Source: Rhynchospora pubera
Taxonomy: Eukaryota > Streptophyta > Magnoliopsida > Poales > Cyperaceae
Assembly (NCBI GenBank): GCA_028095005.1
Contig: CM051459.1
Span: 259,890,229 to 259,954,228 of the forward strand
Reading direction: 5' to 3'
Length of the DNA: 64,000 bases
Part shown: piece by piece, positions 1 through 11,210 of the stretch
Position numbering within the stretch: position 1 is the stretch's first letter
How the letters are laid out: every line of letters begins with the position of its first letter
Notes under the pieces: generated by a model
The model's input: only the letters and a program-made list of their open reading frames with translations
Databases searched by the model: none
Told to the model about the DNA's origin: nothing
Made by a program: the position numbers and the translations under genes

Positions 1-506
1 AAAGGAAGCCGTATAATGACATAAAAACAAAACTAGACAATTCCAAATACGAATGGGAACCCAAACTGACTACGTACAAAAATCAGCATGGAATATACTA
101 CATGTCAAGAATAACCTTGCCTATTGGTTCAACTCATGTCTCAGGCATTTTCTATGGTACCAAGCAGAAAAGATAGTTTTTGGATTTTACTATATTCCTA
201 TGAAACCACAATGCGCAAATCATTTTACATGTAACAAGAAGAAGAGCAGATGAAATGCCAGAAGACTTGCAAAATTTTTTTCAATTGTCTTTATTGAATG
301 TTACAAACTCAGGCATCACCTAAGACAACAAAATCCACCAAGAAAGAAAGAAAAAATTGAATCAACATCTAACAGAAAAAAAAATTGTGTGCTTGAATAT
401 TTAGAGGAAGAAACCTATTACCTCTAAGTCTCTAACAGTCAAAATTCCCTGTGGACAGCTCTTAAAAAAGTACATCATGCCACAGTTATTAGGCCATGAA
501 CTATTT
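1..506. other. 3' flank of the PPR gene
   Basis: AT-rich sequence without a coding region I can support. It lies downstream of the minus-strand PPR gene, so part of it is probably that gene's 3' UTR. On the minus strand an AATAAA-type polyadenylation hexamer reads at 295-290, about 210 bases after the stop codon, which is a plausible 3' end. The short plus-strand reading frame at 53-253 has no recognisable motif. Confidence 0.45.
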
Positions 507-2873
507 TTATCCTCTACATATCTTCAATTGAACTAACTCTTCTTCAGATTTTAGCAACAGTTCCTTTGTGCTCTTTGTAATATAGTTGTCCAAGTTGTAA
601 CCAGAAACACACAGTCTCGAGATGAGTACTTGGGCCAGTGGTCTTTGGTTTTGCACACAAAGCCTCTGAATTAAACGATCAATACCCTTCTTGTAAAACA
701 AAAGAAAACTTTTCTTAATTGAATAAAGCACCAAATGAACTGACCAACCCAGATTATTGGTCAAACACAAACGATCTATTAGAATACAACAACTCGCAGG
801 TGTCAGATCAATACCATATTCACGTAAAAGTGTATAGATAGTAAAGGCATCATTGACCCGCCCTGCAATACAAAAGCTGGTAAGCCAGATGGTGTACGGG
901 TCAGGGCCAACTGACCCATGTACCCGGTCCAGTTCAAGCAGCCCACGAACGGCCTCCTCCAAGGAGCCGTTTTCAAAATGCTTTCTTACATCAGAAATAG
1001 CATTCACTGCTTCAACTTCAGTACACTCTTGAGCCAAGTAGTCCAGCCATAGCATCACAGCCTGTCCAACCATTTTCTTCCTACCAAGCCATTTCATTAC
1101 TTGATAGTAAATCGATACAGTCAGCTTGAACCCTGTTTGCACAAGATGTTGAAAGAGCTTATTGGCATCTTCATCTCTATGTGCCTTATAAAGCCCATTG
1201 ATAAGAGTGCAGTAAGTATATTCATCAGGAGCGTACCCCTTTATCTGTAGCTCCTTGAAAAGTTTTAGAGCCCCATCAATATCACCATTTTTACAGAATC
1301 CATTGATCAAAGTATTGTATATGATGACATCTGGCATGACCCCACTATTAAGGATGCCATGTACAAGCTCATATGCTTTCAGAATTTGACCAGACTGACA
1401 CAATTCATTGACTTGTTTACGTAAACCAGCACTGTCACGAATCTGATCTGTGCCTTGCGAGAGCCGAAGAAACAAAAAGGGGTTTCGACCCATCTCCATT
1501 TTGTAGAGCAGTAGCTGTGCTTGGTTCATCCGACCGGCTTTGCAAAGCCCATTCACCAGCGAGTTATAACTGTGGATTGAGGGTTGAATTCCAAGGTTAG
1601 ACATTTCGTCAAATATCTTTTGGGCTTCATCAACCATCCCAGCATTACAAAAGCCACGGAGCATTATAGTGTGTGTTGCTCTATCAGGGACCATATTATT
1701 TTTTGATATTTCCAGTTGAAGTGATCGGGCTCGGTCTAACTGACCCCCATCGCACAAACCCTTGATAATGGTATTGTAACAAAAGATATCAGGCGCCAAA
1801 CCTCGATCTGTCATCTCATTCAACAAAGAAAAGCACTCTTCAACCTGACCTGCATCAGCATAGCCTTTAATCATGGTTGTGTATATGATTGAATCAGGTT
1901 TCACATCCTCATTCAATATTTTGCGGAAGTACTGGCATGCCTCATTAAACCTTCCTGCCTTAAATAACCCATCAATCAAGGAACTATAACCTTCTAATCC
2001 AAGAACAAAACCTTCCTCCTGAAAAACTGCCAACTGTGCAAATGCATCATCGATCCGACCCAATCTGCATAACCCACTTATTACTGAATTAAAATCAGCC
2101 TCCCTCGGTCCACATTCCTTCTCCTTCATCAATTGCAGTAACCGAGTCACACCATCAAACTTCCCAGCACGACACAACGAAGTAATAATGACGTTATACA
2201 CACGTGCATCGGGATAAACGCCTCTCTCGAGCATTTCGTCGAACAGTTGCAAGGCATCTTCCACCATCCCTGTTTTACACAAGCCATCCATGACAATGAG
2301 ATAATTAGACCTACCAGGACTACTGTTCGACATCAACATCTGGTTATAGAGTGCCATGGCAAGTACCACCAAGCCATTCTCCATAAACATCTTAAGCAAT
2401 ATACCATAAACCCTCAAATTGGGTGGACAGTCAAAATCCGGGATCATTCTCTCGAACACCTCGATCGCCTTCTCGAATTGGCCGGTTCTAACATACGCAG
2501 CAATCACGGGTTCAAACGCGCCAGGCGGGACATAATGCTGGTCATCATACTTAACCTTGATGAAATCCAATGCTTGGGGGAGGGAATCCGGGTGTTTAAG
2601 GAAGAGAGAAACCATCCGGTCGAAGGAGTTGAAGGAGCCAAGGCGGCGACGGTAGGAGGCTAGGAGGTAGAGCCGGAAGGCGGGGAGAGGGGAGGAGAGG
2701 GAGAAGAGGGCTTCGGTGATGATGTGGCGATTGAGGAAGGGGTCGAGGTGGCGGAGAGAGGAGAGGTAAGGGAGGGAGGAGATGAGATCGTCGGCGAGAG
2801 AGAGAGAGTTGGAGGTGGAGGTGGAGATCGGGTGAGAGAAAAGGAGGGGAAGGAGGGGGCGTGGCCATCTCAT
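507..2873 (-). CDS. P-class pentatricopeptide repeat protein, probably organellar, At1g79540-like
   Basis: Intronless gene for a 788-residue PPR protein. PPR proteins bind organellar RNA in a base-specific way and act in splicing, end processing, stability or translation. From about residue 118 to 750 the protein is a run of 35-residue P-type motifs, with typical blocks such as YNTLINGFCKNG and GYAPD at the repeat ends; I count about fourteen. There is no E, E+ or DYW tail, so it is not an editing-type PPR. Residues 450-480 interrupt the repeats with a non-PPR linker containing FLFLRLSQG; I recall a similar insertion and a similar length in Arabidopsis At1g79540, so I take it as that subfamily (from memory, not searched). 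The N-terminus (MRWPRPLLPLLF, then Ser/Thr-rich) looks like a mitochondrial or plastid transit peptide. I chose the ATG at 2873. The frame stays open upstream to an ATG at 3125 (872 codons), but those 84 codons are low-complexity (NPNPNPIPI) and read more like 5' UTR. Confidence 0.95.
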   Translation of the reverse strand: MRWPRPLLPLLFSHPISTSTSNSLSLADDLISSLPYLSSLRHLDPFLNRHIITEALFSLSSPLPAFRLYLLASYRRRLGSFNSFDRMVSLFLKHPDSLPQALDFIKVKYDDQHYVPPGAFEPVIAAYVRTGQFEKAIEVFERMIPDFDCPPNLRVYGILLKMFMENGLVVLAMALYNQMLMSNSSPGRSNYLIVMDGLCKTGMVEDALQLFDEMLERGVYPDARVYNVIITSLCRAGKFDGVTRLLQLMKEKECGPREADFNSVISGLCRLGRIDDAFAQLAVFQEEGFVLGLEGYSSLIDGLFKAGRFNEACQYFRKILNEDVKPDSIIYTTMIKGYADAGQVEECFSLLNEMTDRGLAPDIFCYNTIIKGLCDGGQLDRARSLQLEISKNNMVPDRATHTIMLRGFCNAGMVDEAQKIFDEMSNLGIQPSIHSYNSLVNGLCKAGRMNQAQLLLYKMEMGRNPFLFLRLSQGTDQIRDSAGLRKQVNELCQSGQILKAYELVHGILNSGVMPDVIIYNTLINGFCKNGDIDGALKLFKELQIKGYAPDEYTYCTLINGLYKAHRDEDANKLFQHLVQTGFKLTVSIYYQVMKWLGRKKMVGQAVMLWLDYLAQECTEVEAVNAISDVRKHFENGSLEEAVRGLLELDRVHGSVGPDPYTIWLTSFCIAGRVNDAFTIYTLLREYGIDLTPASCCILIDRLCLTNNLGWSVHLVLYSIKKSFLLFYKKGIDRLIQRLCVQNQRPLAQVLISRLCVSGYNLDNYITKSTKELLLKSEEELVQLKICRG

Positions 2874-3584
2874 GCGGTCATTAGTTGAGACTGAAGGAGT
2901 AGAGTAGAGGATTGGAATTGGATTTGGATTTGGATTTGGAGAGGAAGTGAGAGCGGAGGAAGGGGAGGCGGCGCCGGTTGCTGGGGTTCTGTTTGTTTGT
3001 TTGTTTGACCGTCCCCGGTTTACTTGGGAGTTGGGTTGCTTGGGAGTTGGGTTCCTGATTAAGAATTTGCAAATGGTGATGGAGAAATTTTTTTTAAAAA
3101 AAAAAACAAAATTAGAAAATGACACATTTTAGAAAAATAATAATAATAAAGCGTTTGGAGAACAAAACTAGGATTGGTCATTGGTGACCACGAAATGCTA
3201 TTCTTACGTGGTGAAGAATAATTTAGTTTGAATCAAGATGATTAGCTTTAATTGATTTTGAATTTGGAATAAATTTTTAATCCGAATTTTTTTGTATTAT
3301 TTTTAAATTTAATCGGATTAATAAATTAATGGGGAAAAATTTTAAGGTAATCAACGTTGGTCCCGGGAAGCGAATTTGAGGTGATGCGCATGCAACGCTA
3401 TTATTCATTTTGATCTCTTTTCGAATCATTTCCTAGTTTGGTTGACTTATGTATACTAATCTTCAAATTTAGCACGCTTCAATTTTTCAGTTTAATAAAT
3501 CCAATTCCAAGCCGCAGTTTCATTGGTGTTATTAGGATCGGATTCCAATCAGCATGAGATTTTTGTCAACAAATTCTGATCAGT
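2874..3584. promoter_or_regulatory. Upstream region of the PPR gene
   Basis: Probable 5' UTR and promoter of the minus-strand PPR gene. The first 250 bases stay open in the PPR frame and include a GGATTT hexamer run near 2918-2940 and a TTTG run near 2990-3007. No convincing TATA box was found at a suitable distance. From 3250 on the sequence is AT-rich and featureless up to a MITE at 3585. Confidence 0.35.
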
Positions 3585-3742
3585 GGGTGCGTTTGGATGA
3601 GAGAAGAAGAAGAGGAAGAAGGAAGATGGGAAGAAAAAAAAATTATAAACAATCCAAACTCTTCACAAAGTTACACACTTCCCAATACTTCTTCCCACTT
3701 CTTCCCTTCTTCCCTTCTTCCCACACCTATCCAAACGCACCT
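3585..3742. mobile_element. Harbinger/Tourist-like MITE, family A copy 1
   Basis: A 158-bp element with terminal inverted repeats GGGTGCGTTTGGAT and ATCCAAACGCACC(T). AGT at 3582-3584 and 3743-3745 is the likely 3-bp target duplication. The body is purine-rich on the left (GAAGAAG runs) and pyrimidine-rich on the right (CTTCTTCCC runs), with a central block AATCCAAACTCTTCACAAAG that recurs in every copy of the family in this window. The 3-bp duplication and the GG(N)nGTTTGGAT terminus fit the PIF/Harbinger superfamily. Confidence 0.85.
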
Positions 3743-4193
3743 AGTATGAATGTATGATATCAGCTCAGTCAGGTAATCTTCAAAAAAATACAGAAGGTCA
3801 TAATTTGATTTAGGGCCAAGATCTTTAGTTGCTGAGGAATAAACCAGCCCTTTATTACATTATTGAAAACGATAAATTTGAAAGAACTTGACTTACTTGA
3901 GCTTCGTCCGGTCCACTCCAAATTAAGTTTAACACTTGCAAGCATTATCCAACTATGAAATACCAAATTAAGAATATACAGCCTCCTTCCACAAATTTTG
4001 ATCTAATTAGTTGTATTTACATAAGCTGAGAATAAAATTTTCCTTTTATGGGCTCTATCATATATTGGACCTTAGTTGATCTGTTGAAATATACAGAATT
4101 TCAGTGGCCTTCAAATTTTAGGTCCATTAATATCACAAAATTTAAGAGATGTTGCTAAGTTATGAGCCTGAAAGTGAAATGCTCCCCTGAGAT

Positions 4194-4488
4194 TAAGCCT
4201 GTCAAAGGCAGCCCACGCCACGTTATGCCGTTCTGTATATACGAAACAAAATGGTTAATGGCACAGATTTTTATTCTATTTCGATAACGAAACTAGGAAT
4301 TATACCGTTTCATCTCGTTTTCAATCAAAATCAGTGTAAAATGTGAAACGGAAAGGTTAACGGAATGACATTTCGTGCCGTTTTCCTAAACGAAATGGTA
4401 AACGGCATCGGCGTCGTACCGTTTCCTAAACAAAACAATAAACGGCATAGGGTGTTCCGTGCTTTTTTTTTAACGTTTGCCAGGCCTA
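4194..4488. mobile_element. hAT-type MITE, family F copy 1
   Basis: A 295-bp non-autonomous element with ends TAAGCCTGTCAAAGG and (inverted) TAGGCCTGGCAAACG. It is flanked by a perfect 8-bp target duplication, CCTGAGAT, at 4186-4193 and 4489-4496, the hallmark of hAT transposition. The body holds several AAACG/CGTTT blocks (for example AAACGAAATGGTAAACGGC) and has no reading frame. A second copy lies at 15525-15816. Confidence 0.9.
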
Positions 4489-4800
4489 CCTGAGATGCTA
4501 CCGGGCTCAAGATGCAAATTTTTTAATGGACTTTGAGGGAGTTCTGCACAAAAAGAACAAGCAAGCTTATGAGTACCGGTAATGTGGGTAGTATTTAAAA
4601 ATGAAAAATGCTTTAGTTGTTTAATTCAAAATTCTCACATTGCATGATGTTATGAATGTTTTAGCTTTAAATTTTGTAGCCAATCAACTTATCACTTGTT
4701 TATTTGTGGAATGAACCATCACATAAATAAATCTCCGTCCTGCAAAAATTTAGTGCAGCACTTGCCTCATTTGCTTTACTAATTTAGAAGGGTACAAACG

Positions 4801-4904
4801 CATTTTAGATAAACAATATCTCATGATATGTTGTGCAATAGTTTCAACAACCCATTTTAGATAAACAATATCTCATGATATGTTGTGCAATAGTTTCAAG
4901 AACA
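4801..4904. repeat. Two-copy 52-bp tandem duplication
   Basis: The 52-bp unit beginning CATTTTAGATAAACAATATC occurs twice in a row (4801-4852 and 4853-4904) with about one mismatch at the end of the second unit. It is a simple local duplication; no function is apparent. Confidence 0.9.
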
Positions 4905-5144
4905 ATTTAGTTCTAATAAAACTACAGAAATAGTCCTGCTGCAATTCTAGTCAGGTCACTTGTCTTTCTATAAAAAAAAAATGGTCAGCAAGTCAGTAAC
5001 TGAACCATTCTCCCCAACAGAAAATGCTGTGAATATCAGAATATTCTCCGAGTTGAAGTGTTGATGCAACATCACGCCCACTTAAATATATATAAAAATT
5101 CAAAAAGGAAAGCACCCTCTTCCACAAACAAAGTGGCTCCCTTA

Positions 5145-5301
5145 GGGTGCGTTTGGATGAGAGAAGAAGAAGAGAAATAAGGAAGATGGGAAGAAAAAAA
5201 ATTATAAACAATCCAAACTCTTCACAAAATTACACACTTCCCAATACTTCTTTCCACTTCTTCCCTTCTTCCCTTCTTCCCACACCTATCCAAACGCACC
5301 C
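5145..5301. mobile_element. Harbinger/Tourist-like MITE, family A copy 2
   Basis: A 157-bp copy with perfect ends GGGTGCGTTTGGAT and ATCCAAACGCACCC and a perfect TTA target duplication (5142-5144 and 5302-5304). It is very close to copy 1 over its whole length and is the cleanest reference for the family here. TTA is the classical PIF/Harbinger target. Confidence 0.92.
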
Positions 5302-5696
5302 TTAGAGAGTGAAATACTACCACAAATGCAACAATACTTGGCAGTTACATATGAGCATAAACAACAAAAAATAAGAAAAGAAAGTTTATTTACTTATGGC
5401 CACGCATAAAGTAAAGCGCAAAAGGACGCATCGAACCTCATCACTATTGCATCTCAGTGGAAGCAATCTAATTATATTTGGGACCGTTGCTGACCCAATA
5501 CAAACTGCTGCTGAACTAAGAATATTCTTGATTAAAGATGGAACCAAAGTTTCTTTATAGACTACAATTTTGAAATGGGAAGGAACCATTTAAATTTAAA
5601 ATATACATTAATTTAGAAAAAAAAACACATCAGAACTACTTGGGTGTTTCTCATTGGAAGGAAATGTAAATTTTACGTAAAATACTAATTCAAAAG

Positions 5697-6394
5697 CGGA
5701 ATTATTTATGATCATCCCAGCTTTTCTATCATCCCCATCATCCTTTACGGATGCGTTTATTTTTTTCTATTTTTAGAAACCGCGTTTGAAATGTTTCTTC
5801 CATTTTCGGAAGTCCAGGGAATGAGAGGATGAGCGCCAGAGCGACTGCTCCCCCCTCCCTCCCGCGTACGCTCCCCCCTCCCCCTCCCCCTTCCCCTCTC
5901 ACAAACTTCATAACTGTTGAAATTAATATTCATAAATGTTGAAACTAATGTCGTAATTGTTGAAGTTGGCATATTTAAATGTTGAAGATAATATTTGAAG
6001 TTGGCATATTTAAATTGTTGAAAGTGTAGCTCGGATATTAACTGTTGAAGTTAATATGAGTAATTGTTATAGTTCGGATACTAACTGTTGTAGTTAGTAT
6101 TAGTAATTGTTGTAGTTGTAGTTCGGATACTAACTGTTGAAGTTAATATGAGTAAATGTTGTAGTTCGGATACTAACAGTTGTAGTTAGTATTAGTAATT
6201 GTTGTAGTCGTAGTTAATGTGAGAGGGAGGGAGGAAAACAAAGGGATAGAGGGAATAGAGGGGCAGATGGGATAGGATATCGATGGATGGGGATGAGAAA
6301 CTTTTTCCATTTTTAGAAAACGTGTCTGTTATTAATGAAGTGTCGCAGGGGGTGATAGGGATGATGAAATACGGGATGATCCTTATCACCCCCG
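5697..6394. mobile_element. Mutator-like non-autonomous element with internal minisatellite, family H copy 1
   Basis: A 698-bp element. The 9-bp direct repeat ATTCAAAAG at 5688-5696 and 6395-6403 is a perfect target duplication of the Mutator type. The termini are imperfect inverted repeats (left CGGAATTATTTATGATCATC, right inverted CGGGGGTGATAAGGATCATC), followed inward on both sides by CATCCCCATCATCC-like and TTTCTATTTTTAGAAA-like blocks. The interior at 5905-6215 is a degenerate array of roughly 20-bp units built on AACTGTTGAAGTTAATAT. A Pur/Pyr-rich block (CCCCCTCCC runs) sits at 5850-5900. No transposase frame is present. Confidence 0.85.
5905..6215. repeat. Degenerate minisatellite inside element H1
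   Basis: Array of AT-rich units around GTTGAAGTTAATATNAGTAATT, with variant units GTTGTAGTTAGTATTAGTAATT alternating. Higher-order order is visible: the pair 'GTTCGGATACTAACTGTTG' recurs three times. The same motif in reverse orientation fills the interior of the related element at 32046-32801, so the array belongs to the transposon family rather than to the host site. Confidence 0.85.
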
Positions 6395-7015
6395 ATTCAA
6401 AAGTTCGCAAAATAAATCCAAAATGGAAACGAATATATTTAGGATGAATTTATAACAAGTTAACAACTCTATTGACAGATTATAAACGTACACTAATTTT
6501 TTGGGAACGAACTGGTGGATGGTAGAACAATATCTAGCTTTCTATTTATAACTAAGATGTCCATCACTGTGATGATGCAATGAGGCAACATGCAAAAAAA
6601 AGTATCATCCCTTGCTTTGTTTGGGGTAAAGAAAGCAACATATTTGAGGAAGCATGGAGGTTGCGTATATGCCATCAAGTCTGATCTCTGATGCACTGTT
6701 TCCCCTTTTTAAACCGGGCTCTTCACCCATACCAGAAGAAAATAAATATAAAAAAGGACTTTCATCCCTTACATTTTTACCTTTCCGTATTATAAAGCAT
6801 AAATGGACCTAAAAGTTATGCAGGGTTTGTAAGATATCATTTGGTAATTGCTATGTTTTGTAAGAATTAAAAAGAAGTTATTTTTCTAGACCAGAGCTTA
6901 AAGCAGATTAGCAACCACATGTTTGCAATTTTTGTTTAAGTTTACATCTGTTATTATTTATGCGCTAATTACTGTGGCCAAGAACGCTAGCTTTTCATGC
7001 AAGCGAGAAAAATAT

Positions 7016-7413
7016 ATTTTTTTTAGGGCTAGCAAAAGCTAGCAATTTTCATTAAAAAAAAAAGTTTACAAAAGGAACAAAAATAAAATCTAGAATTCAT
7101 ACCTAATTATACTGGTACGAACAAAAAAACTAAAAGCAAGGTAAACTCGCTCCTAACAAGTTTACAATCTAGCCTGCACAAGAATAAGGATCCGGATAAG
7201 AATAAGTTTCAAATTCCTTATTCTTGTGCAACCCAAACAATAATGGAATAAGGAATTTAGACCCTTATTCATATTCTAACAAAATCATGGTATAAGAATA
7301 AAAAATTTGAATAAACACTATTCCGAAATTCTTTATTCTTATTCCTTATTCAACCGTGTATCCAAACACACCCGTTAAGTTTAAAATCTAGACGATACCA
7401 ATACCGTACCAAT
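7016..7413 (-). mobile_element. 5'-truncated LINE 3' end (minus), interrupted by a MITE
   Basis: On the minus strand the sequence ends in TTAATGAAAATT, a hairpin GCTAGCTTTTGCTAGC, CCCTA and a poly(A) tail (poly(T) from 7017 on the plus strand). This hairpin-plus-tail is typical of the 3' ends of plant L1-type LINEs. Near-identical flanks AAGCGAGAAAAATAT (7001-7015) and AAGCAGAGAAAAATAT (7414-7429) look like the target duplication with one indel. A family B MITE (about 7176-7373) sits inside. No coding sequence remains. Confidence 0.65.
7176..7373. mobile_element. MITE family B, degraded copy nested in a LINE end
   Basis: Shares CCCTTATTCATATTCTAACA and many AATAAGGAAT/ATTCCTTATT blocks with the intact copy at 50476-50687. 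The right terminus TGTATCCAAACACACCC matches; the left terminus is damaged, so the left boundary is approximate. It lies within the LINE fragment 7016-7413 and is therefore younger than it. Confidence 0.7.
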
Positions 7414-7824
7414 AAGCAGAGAAAAATATTGAAGATAAGGTTTTGTACAGGCCAATTATGGAGCCAGACTGGAATTGGAATATCTTATTATTTATTCTTT
7501 TGAAACTGAGAGCAATCAAATGGCTTACTGATGTTGACTTCAGTTATCTATCCAATCCATGGTAAATAATAGCCATCTACCATTAACTGTCAAATAACTG
7601 AAGTTGGGACAGACATGAAAGGGACAATAGTAGGAAAAAAGGTGGAGTGGTTAAAAAAGGATGCATTTGCAGCATTTCTTCACTTTCTAATTGTTGTTTA
7701 GTTGGTGGGTCAACACCAATAACTCTTCACGAGAGCTTTCCGAAAAGCACATTTTATTTGATTGAAAAAAAAAAGGATGGTATAAGAGGACACATGTTAA
7801 ATCTATTCTACGCAATAATGTGGT

Positions 7825-8023
7825 GAGTGGCGGAATCAGAATTCTCAAATAGGAGGGAAAAAAATTATAGTATGGATTTTTTTTTTAGTTTTCAGAGTAT
7901 TTTAAATAAGAATTTTATTATGTTTTAAAAGAATTTACATATAATTTTTAAAGATATGAGGATTTGTTTTAAAAAATTGGAGTGTGCCAAGCACACTTTG
8001 AGTTACACTTAGTTTCGCCCATG
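7825..8023. mobile_element. hAT-type MITE (GTGGCGGAA family)
   Basis: A 199-bp element with ends GAGTGGCGGAA and (inverted) CATGGGCGAAA. It has a perfect 8-bp target duplication AATGTGGT at 7817-7824 and 8024-8031. The terminus resembles the 'CAGTGGCGGAGCC' ends of a widespread plant hAT group, also seen at 20101-20941 and 56100. The interior is AT-rich and non-coding. Confidence 0.88.
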
Positions 8024-8031
8024 AATGTGGT

Positions 8032-11000
8032 ATTTTTATACTACAATAAGTGTGATAATGCATGGTAGTACGATCTATACTATATTGAATAAGGGTCGAT
8101 AATTAACAAACAAATAAATATAGATAGATAAAATCGATAATATAAAATTTACGAGATAAAATAAATCATAAAAATTTAAAAACTCAATCCCGTTTTTTTT
8201 TCTAAATTTAGCCTATTGTCATAAAAATATAATCACAAAAATTAAAACATCCAATAAACACATGCGTGGCAGAACATTGTATCTATATAACAACCACTAG
8301 ACAAATGGGTGTTAGAATATTATATTATTATCTGTACATATATATCTATATATATCCACATTCATTTTTTTTATATTCTTTTGCCCAACGGGAAGCAGGA
8401 TCTAATCCCCGTGAAAACAACTGCACTTTTTCTCAGCCAACTAAAACAATTTTATTTTTACGAAAAAAAAAATTGTTCCACATCTAGAAACTCAAGTCAA
8501 ACATAAACTACCATGACGCGGCAACAACTAACTACCATCAATGCATCATCTGATGCTGCCAAATGAAGTGATGTTTAATTTTTCCAAGTAAGATGTGATG
8601 TTCAATTTGGGAAAAGAAAAACGAATTGAACTGATGATAACTGACAGTTACCAAACTTCCCATGCCATTAAGCAAGGATTCACATCGGCTATTATTCGTC
8701 CAATTAAAACAGATGATTTAGTCAACGAAACAAAAGCTTGGAATGCATCGAAGAATTTTAGGATGCTTTTAAGTTGATGTATATCTTATCTTAACGCATA
8801 TGTTCAGAAAATGGTCACTGACTTTATTTTATTTGGAAGCCAATTAATCTTTATAAATAGTATATCAAAATTCGTAATACAATTTTTTTATCTTCAACAT
8901 TTAGTTTACCTTTTCATTTTTAGTATTTGTGTCTCCTAATAAGTAAACGGACAAATTTTTTATAAAAATATCGATAACTCTCTGGTATTTGAACCGAATT
9001 TGAATGTATCTTTTAAAACAAAATGTATATATAAACTTGAGCAAATGGTAAGAAATACTCTGGTACTTTTCAAAGTGGGGGTAAAATTATACTATATCAA
9101 ATCATACTCTACTTCGAGAACAATAATACAATCACATCGTAAGTTCGTAACAATATCAATAGATGGATTTCCTCATATCATCCGGCCCAATAACTAAAAT
9201 CACAGGGGCTATCCAATTAGCAGATTCTAGATTTGTAAAGTAACATTGTTTATCTGACACCAACAGCTGTACTTGTACACTTTGTACTCGTATATCTTGA
9301 CTCCTTTTAAATAGCGAAAAGCATTAAATCCTTGCTTGAAATAATCTGAGGAAATAAAATGAGAACAAAGGTGTGGTTTAAAAACCTGTTACCTAGATGC
9401 CATCAATGTGGTGCCTCCTGCCTTCCACGGTTCCAAAGTTGCTGAATTCTATAATAATACCGAACTTGCAAAACATAATATATTTAAGAGGGTTGCATAT
9501 AAATATTACGTATCAAGTTATCAAGTATATATTTTATTTATTAGGATTCGATGGCACTGTGAAACAGTGTTTCCTCGTAAAATTATACAAAGACATAGTG
9601 CAGCAATAAATTAATTCAGCTTTCGTAATTACAATATTTACATTAGTTAGATAACGCATGAAAAATTTTTACATGAAATGAAAATAATATGACGTTGTTA
9701 TAAAATATCAGCTACATATTAGATGCATTCTTCTTTATAGAGTAAGTATATATTGTGGTGTTAGTATGAAATAAGAATATTATTTTTTTGTATTAATTAT
9801 ATTAATAAGAGAAATTATAATATAAAAAACGTCAATATAAATTTTTGTACTTTAAGTTTGAAATCCATAAAAAAATTGTCTTATTTCTACTTCTGAGGCT
9901 CTTTTAAGTATTATAAACATAAGTTAGACACCAAAATTAAATTATTACGAAAAAGAAGAATTTCTACAGATGGTTTGATATATACCAGAAAATGCAAAGC
10001 GCACAAACTGTTGAATACGGCCGTTACCGTTACAGACGTCACTTTTCAATTTTCAGTAATCAGAGTTACAAATTTCACGAAGTTGGACCAAAAAAAAAAT
10101 ATGAAGAATGTTTGTCTTTTGGACTTTTGGTTCAGAAAGGAAATCCTCCCAAACCTTAAAGAGTAAGCAATTCAAGCACGCTAAGCAACGCTTGAAAGGA
10201 ACCTAAGCACAGATCCGCAAAAAAAGTTCTTTTTAGTTCTGCACAATTCTTTTTCCAAGTAATAAAAAATATAATAACCTGAGCTAAGATCATTAGAGGT
10301 GAAAATTATGCACTAGACGCGCCAAAAAATTTCAACTATACAGTATAATATTTCAGCCATCTATATATACAATATTATACGCTATAACAAAAATTGGCAA
10401 AAAAAACTTACTAATATTGGCAGCTTTCGCCTTTCGGGATTGAGTAAATAGGACTAGCTATTAGCATATTGTTATAATGGAATTTTTTTTTTTCGTTCAT
10501 CCCAAAGTACTAATACTTCAGTTTTTATTGATCGTTTAATGATGCCGAAACATATTATTAGATTAATCAACATTATTAGGAAGAGATACAATAGTATCAG
10601 ACCGATGATAAAATATAATTAGTCAAAAAAAAATTGTAAACATCCTTCTAATTGAGACTTGAGAGTATTATAACACATAATTAAAGTTGCATATAAACAT
10701 ATTATCATTACAAGCATTGCTGCGTAGTTCAATAAAATTGTAATAACACAGTTTTTGGACTTTTAGTTAAATTATCTGAACATATATTTAATATTTACTC
10801 ACATATATTGTGCACAAATGTTGACAATAGCAACTATAATATTGATGATTAATTAAATTCCGCATAGCAATGAGGGGCCACAATGTTTCTCTCTTATTTA
10901 TTTTCTCGTTTTCCTTTCATTTTTGTTCCATTTTTGGAAAAGAAGCCAAAACAACTTTTACAACCAAAATTTTTTACATTCGGCTTTGTTTGTTGCAGAC

Positions 11001-11040
11001 CTAGATTTTATAATGTGTTGATCGAATGGAAACTGGCTGT
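8032..11040. other. AT-rich intergenic DNA without recognised features
   Basis: About 3 kb of very AT-rich sequence. Short open frames at 8266-8506, 9000-9197 and 9397-9614 are low-complexity or overlap each other in different frames and carry no motif. A short TATATA run lies at 8337-8356. I see no RNA gene, splice-linked exon chain or complete transposon here. Confidence 0.6.
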
Positions 11041-11142
11041 AATTTTTTGAAGATAAATTGGGAGTCAAATTTTTCAATTTATTTTTAAATTAAATGTTTA
11101 TGAAAAGCTCTCAGTCAGATTTCGAACCTACAACTTTTCATT

Positions 11143-11190
<48 letters not shown>

Positions 11191-11210
11191 CTGGACTAAG
11201 AGCTGGTTCA
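11041..11210 (-). mobile_element. tRNA-derived SINE, minus strand, with (AT)n expansion
   Basis: On the minus strand it begins GAACCAGCTCTTAGTCCAGT (A-box-like) and then has a B-box-like AGGTTCGAAATCTGAC, followed by a TTTCATAAACATTTAATTTA tail region shared with the SINE at 13749-13885. Between the two boxes an (AT)n microsatellite of about 44 bp (11145-11188) has expanded. No clean target duplication was identified. Confidence 0.6.
11145..11188. repeat. (AT)n microsatellite
   Basis: Perfect AT dinucleotide run of about 22 units lying inside the SINE, between its A- and B-box-like segments. Confidence 0.95.

Noticed and set aside
2247..2663. 138-codon plus-strand frame
   Set aside because: It is antisense to the PPR repeats and has no independent protein features.
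2918..2940. GGATTT repeats as an interstitial telomere
   Set aside because: The plant telomere unit is TTTAGGG; three or four GGATTT units are a simple repeat.
5905..6215. Regularly spaced repeats as a CRISPR-like array
   Set aside because: Units are degenerate and directly adjacent without unique spacers, and lie inside a transposon of a plant nuclear genome.
11120..11210. Possible tRNA gene because of a GGTTCGAA-like B box
   Set aside because: The A-box region does not fold into a tRNA, and the sequence matches another SINE copy at 13749-13885; it is tRNA-derived, not a tRNA gene.
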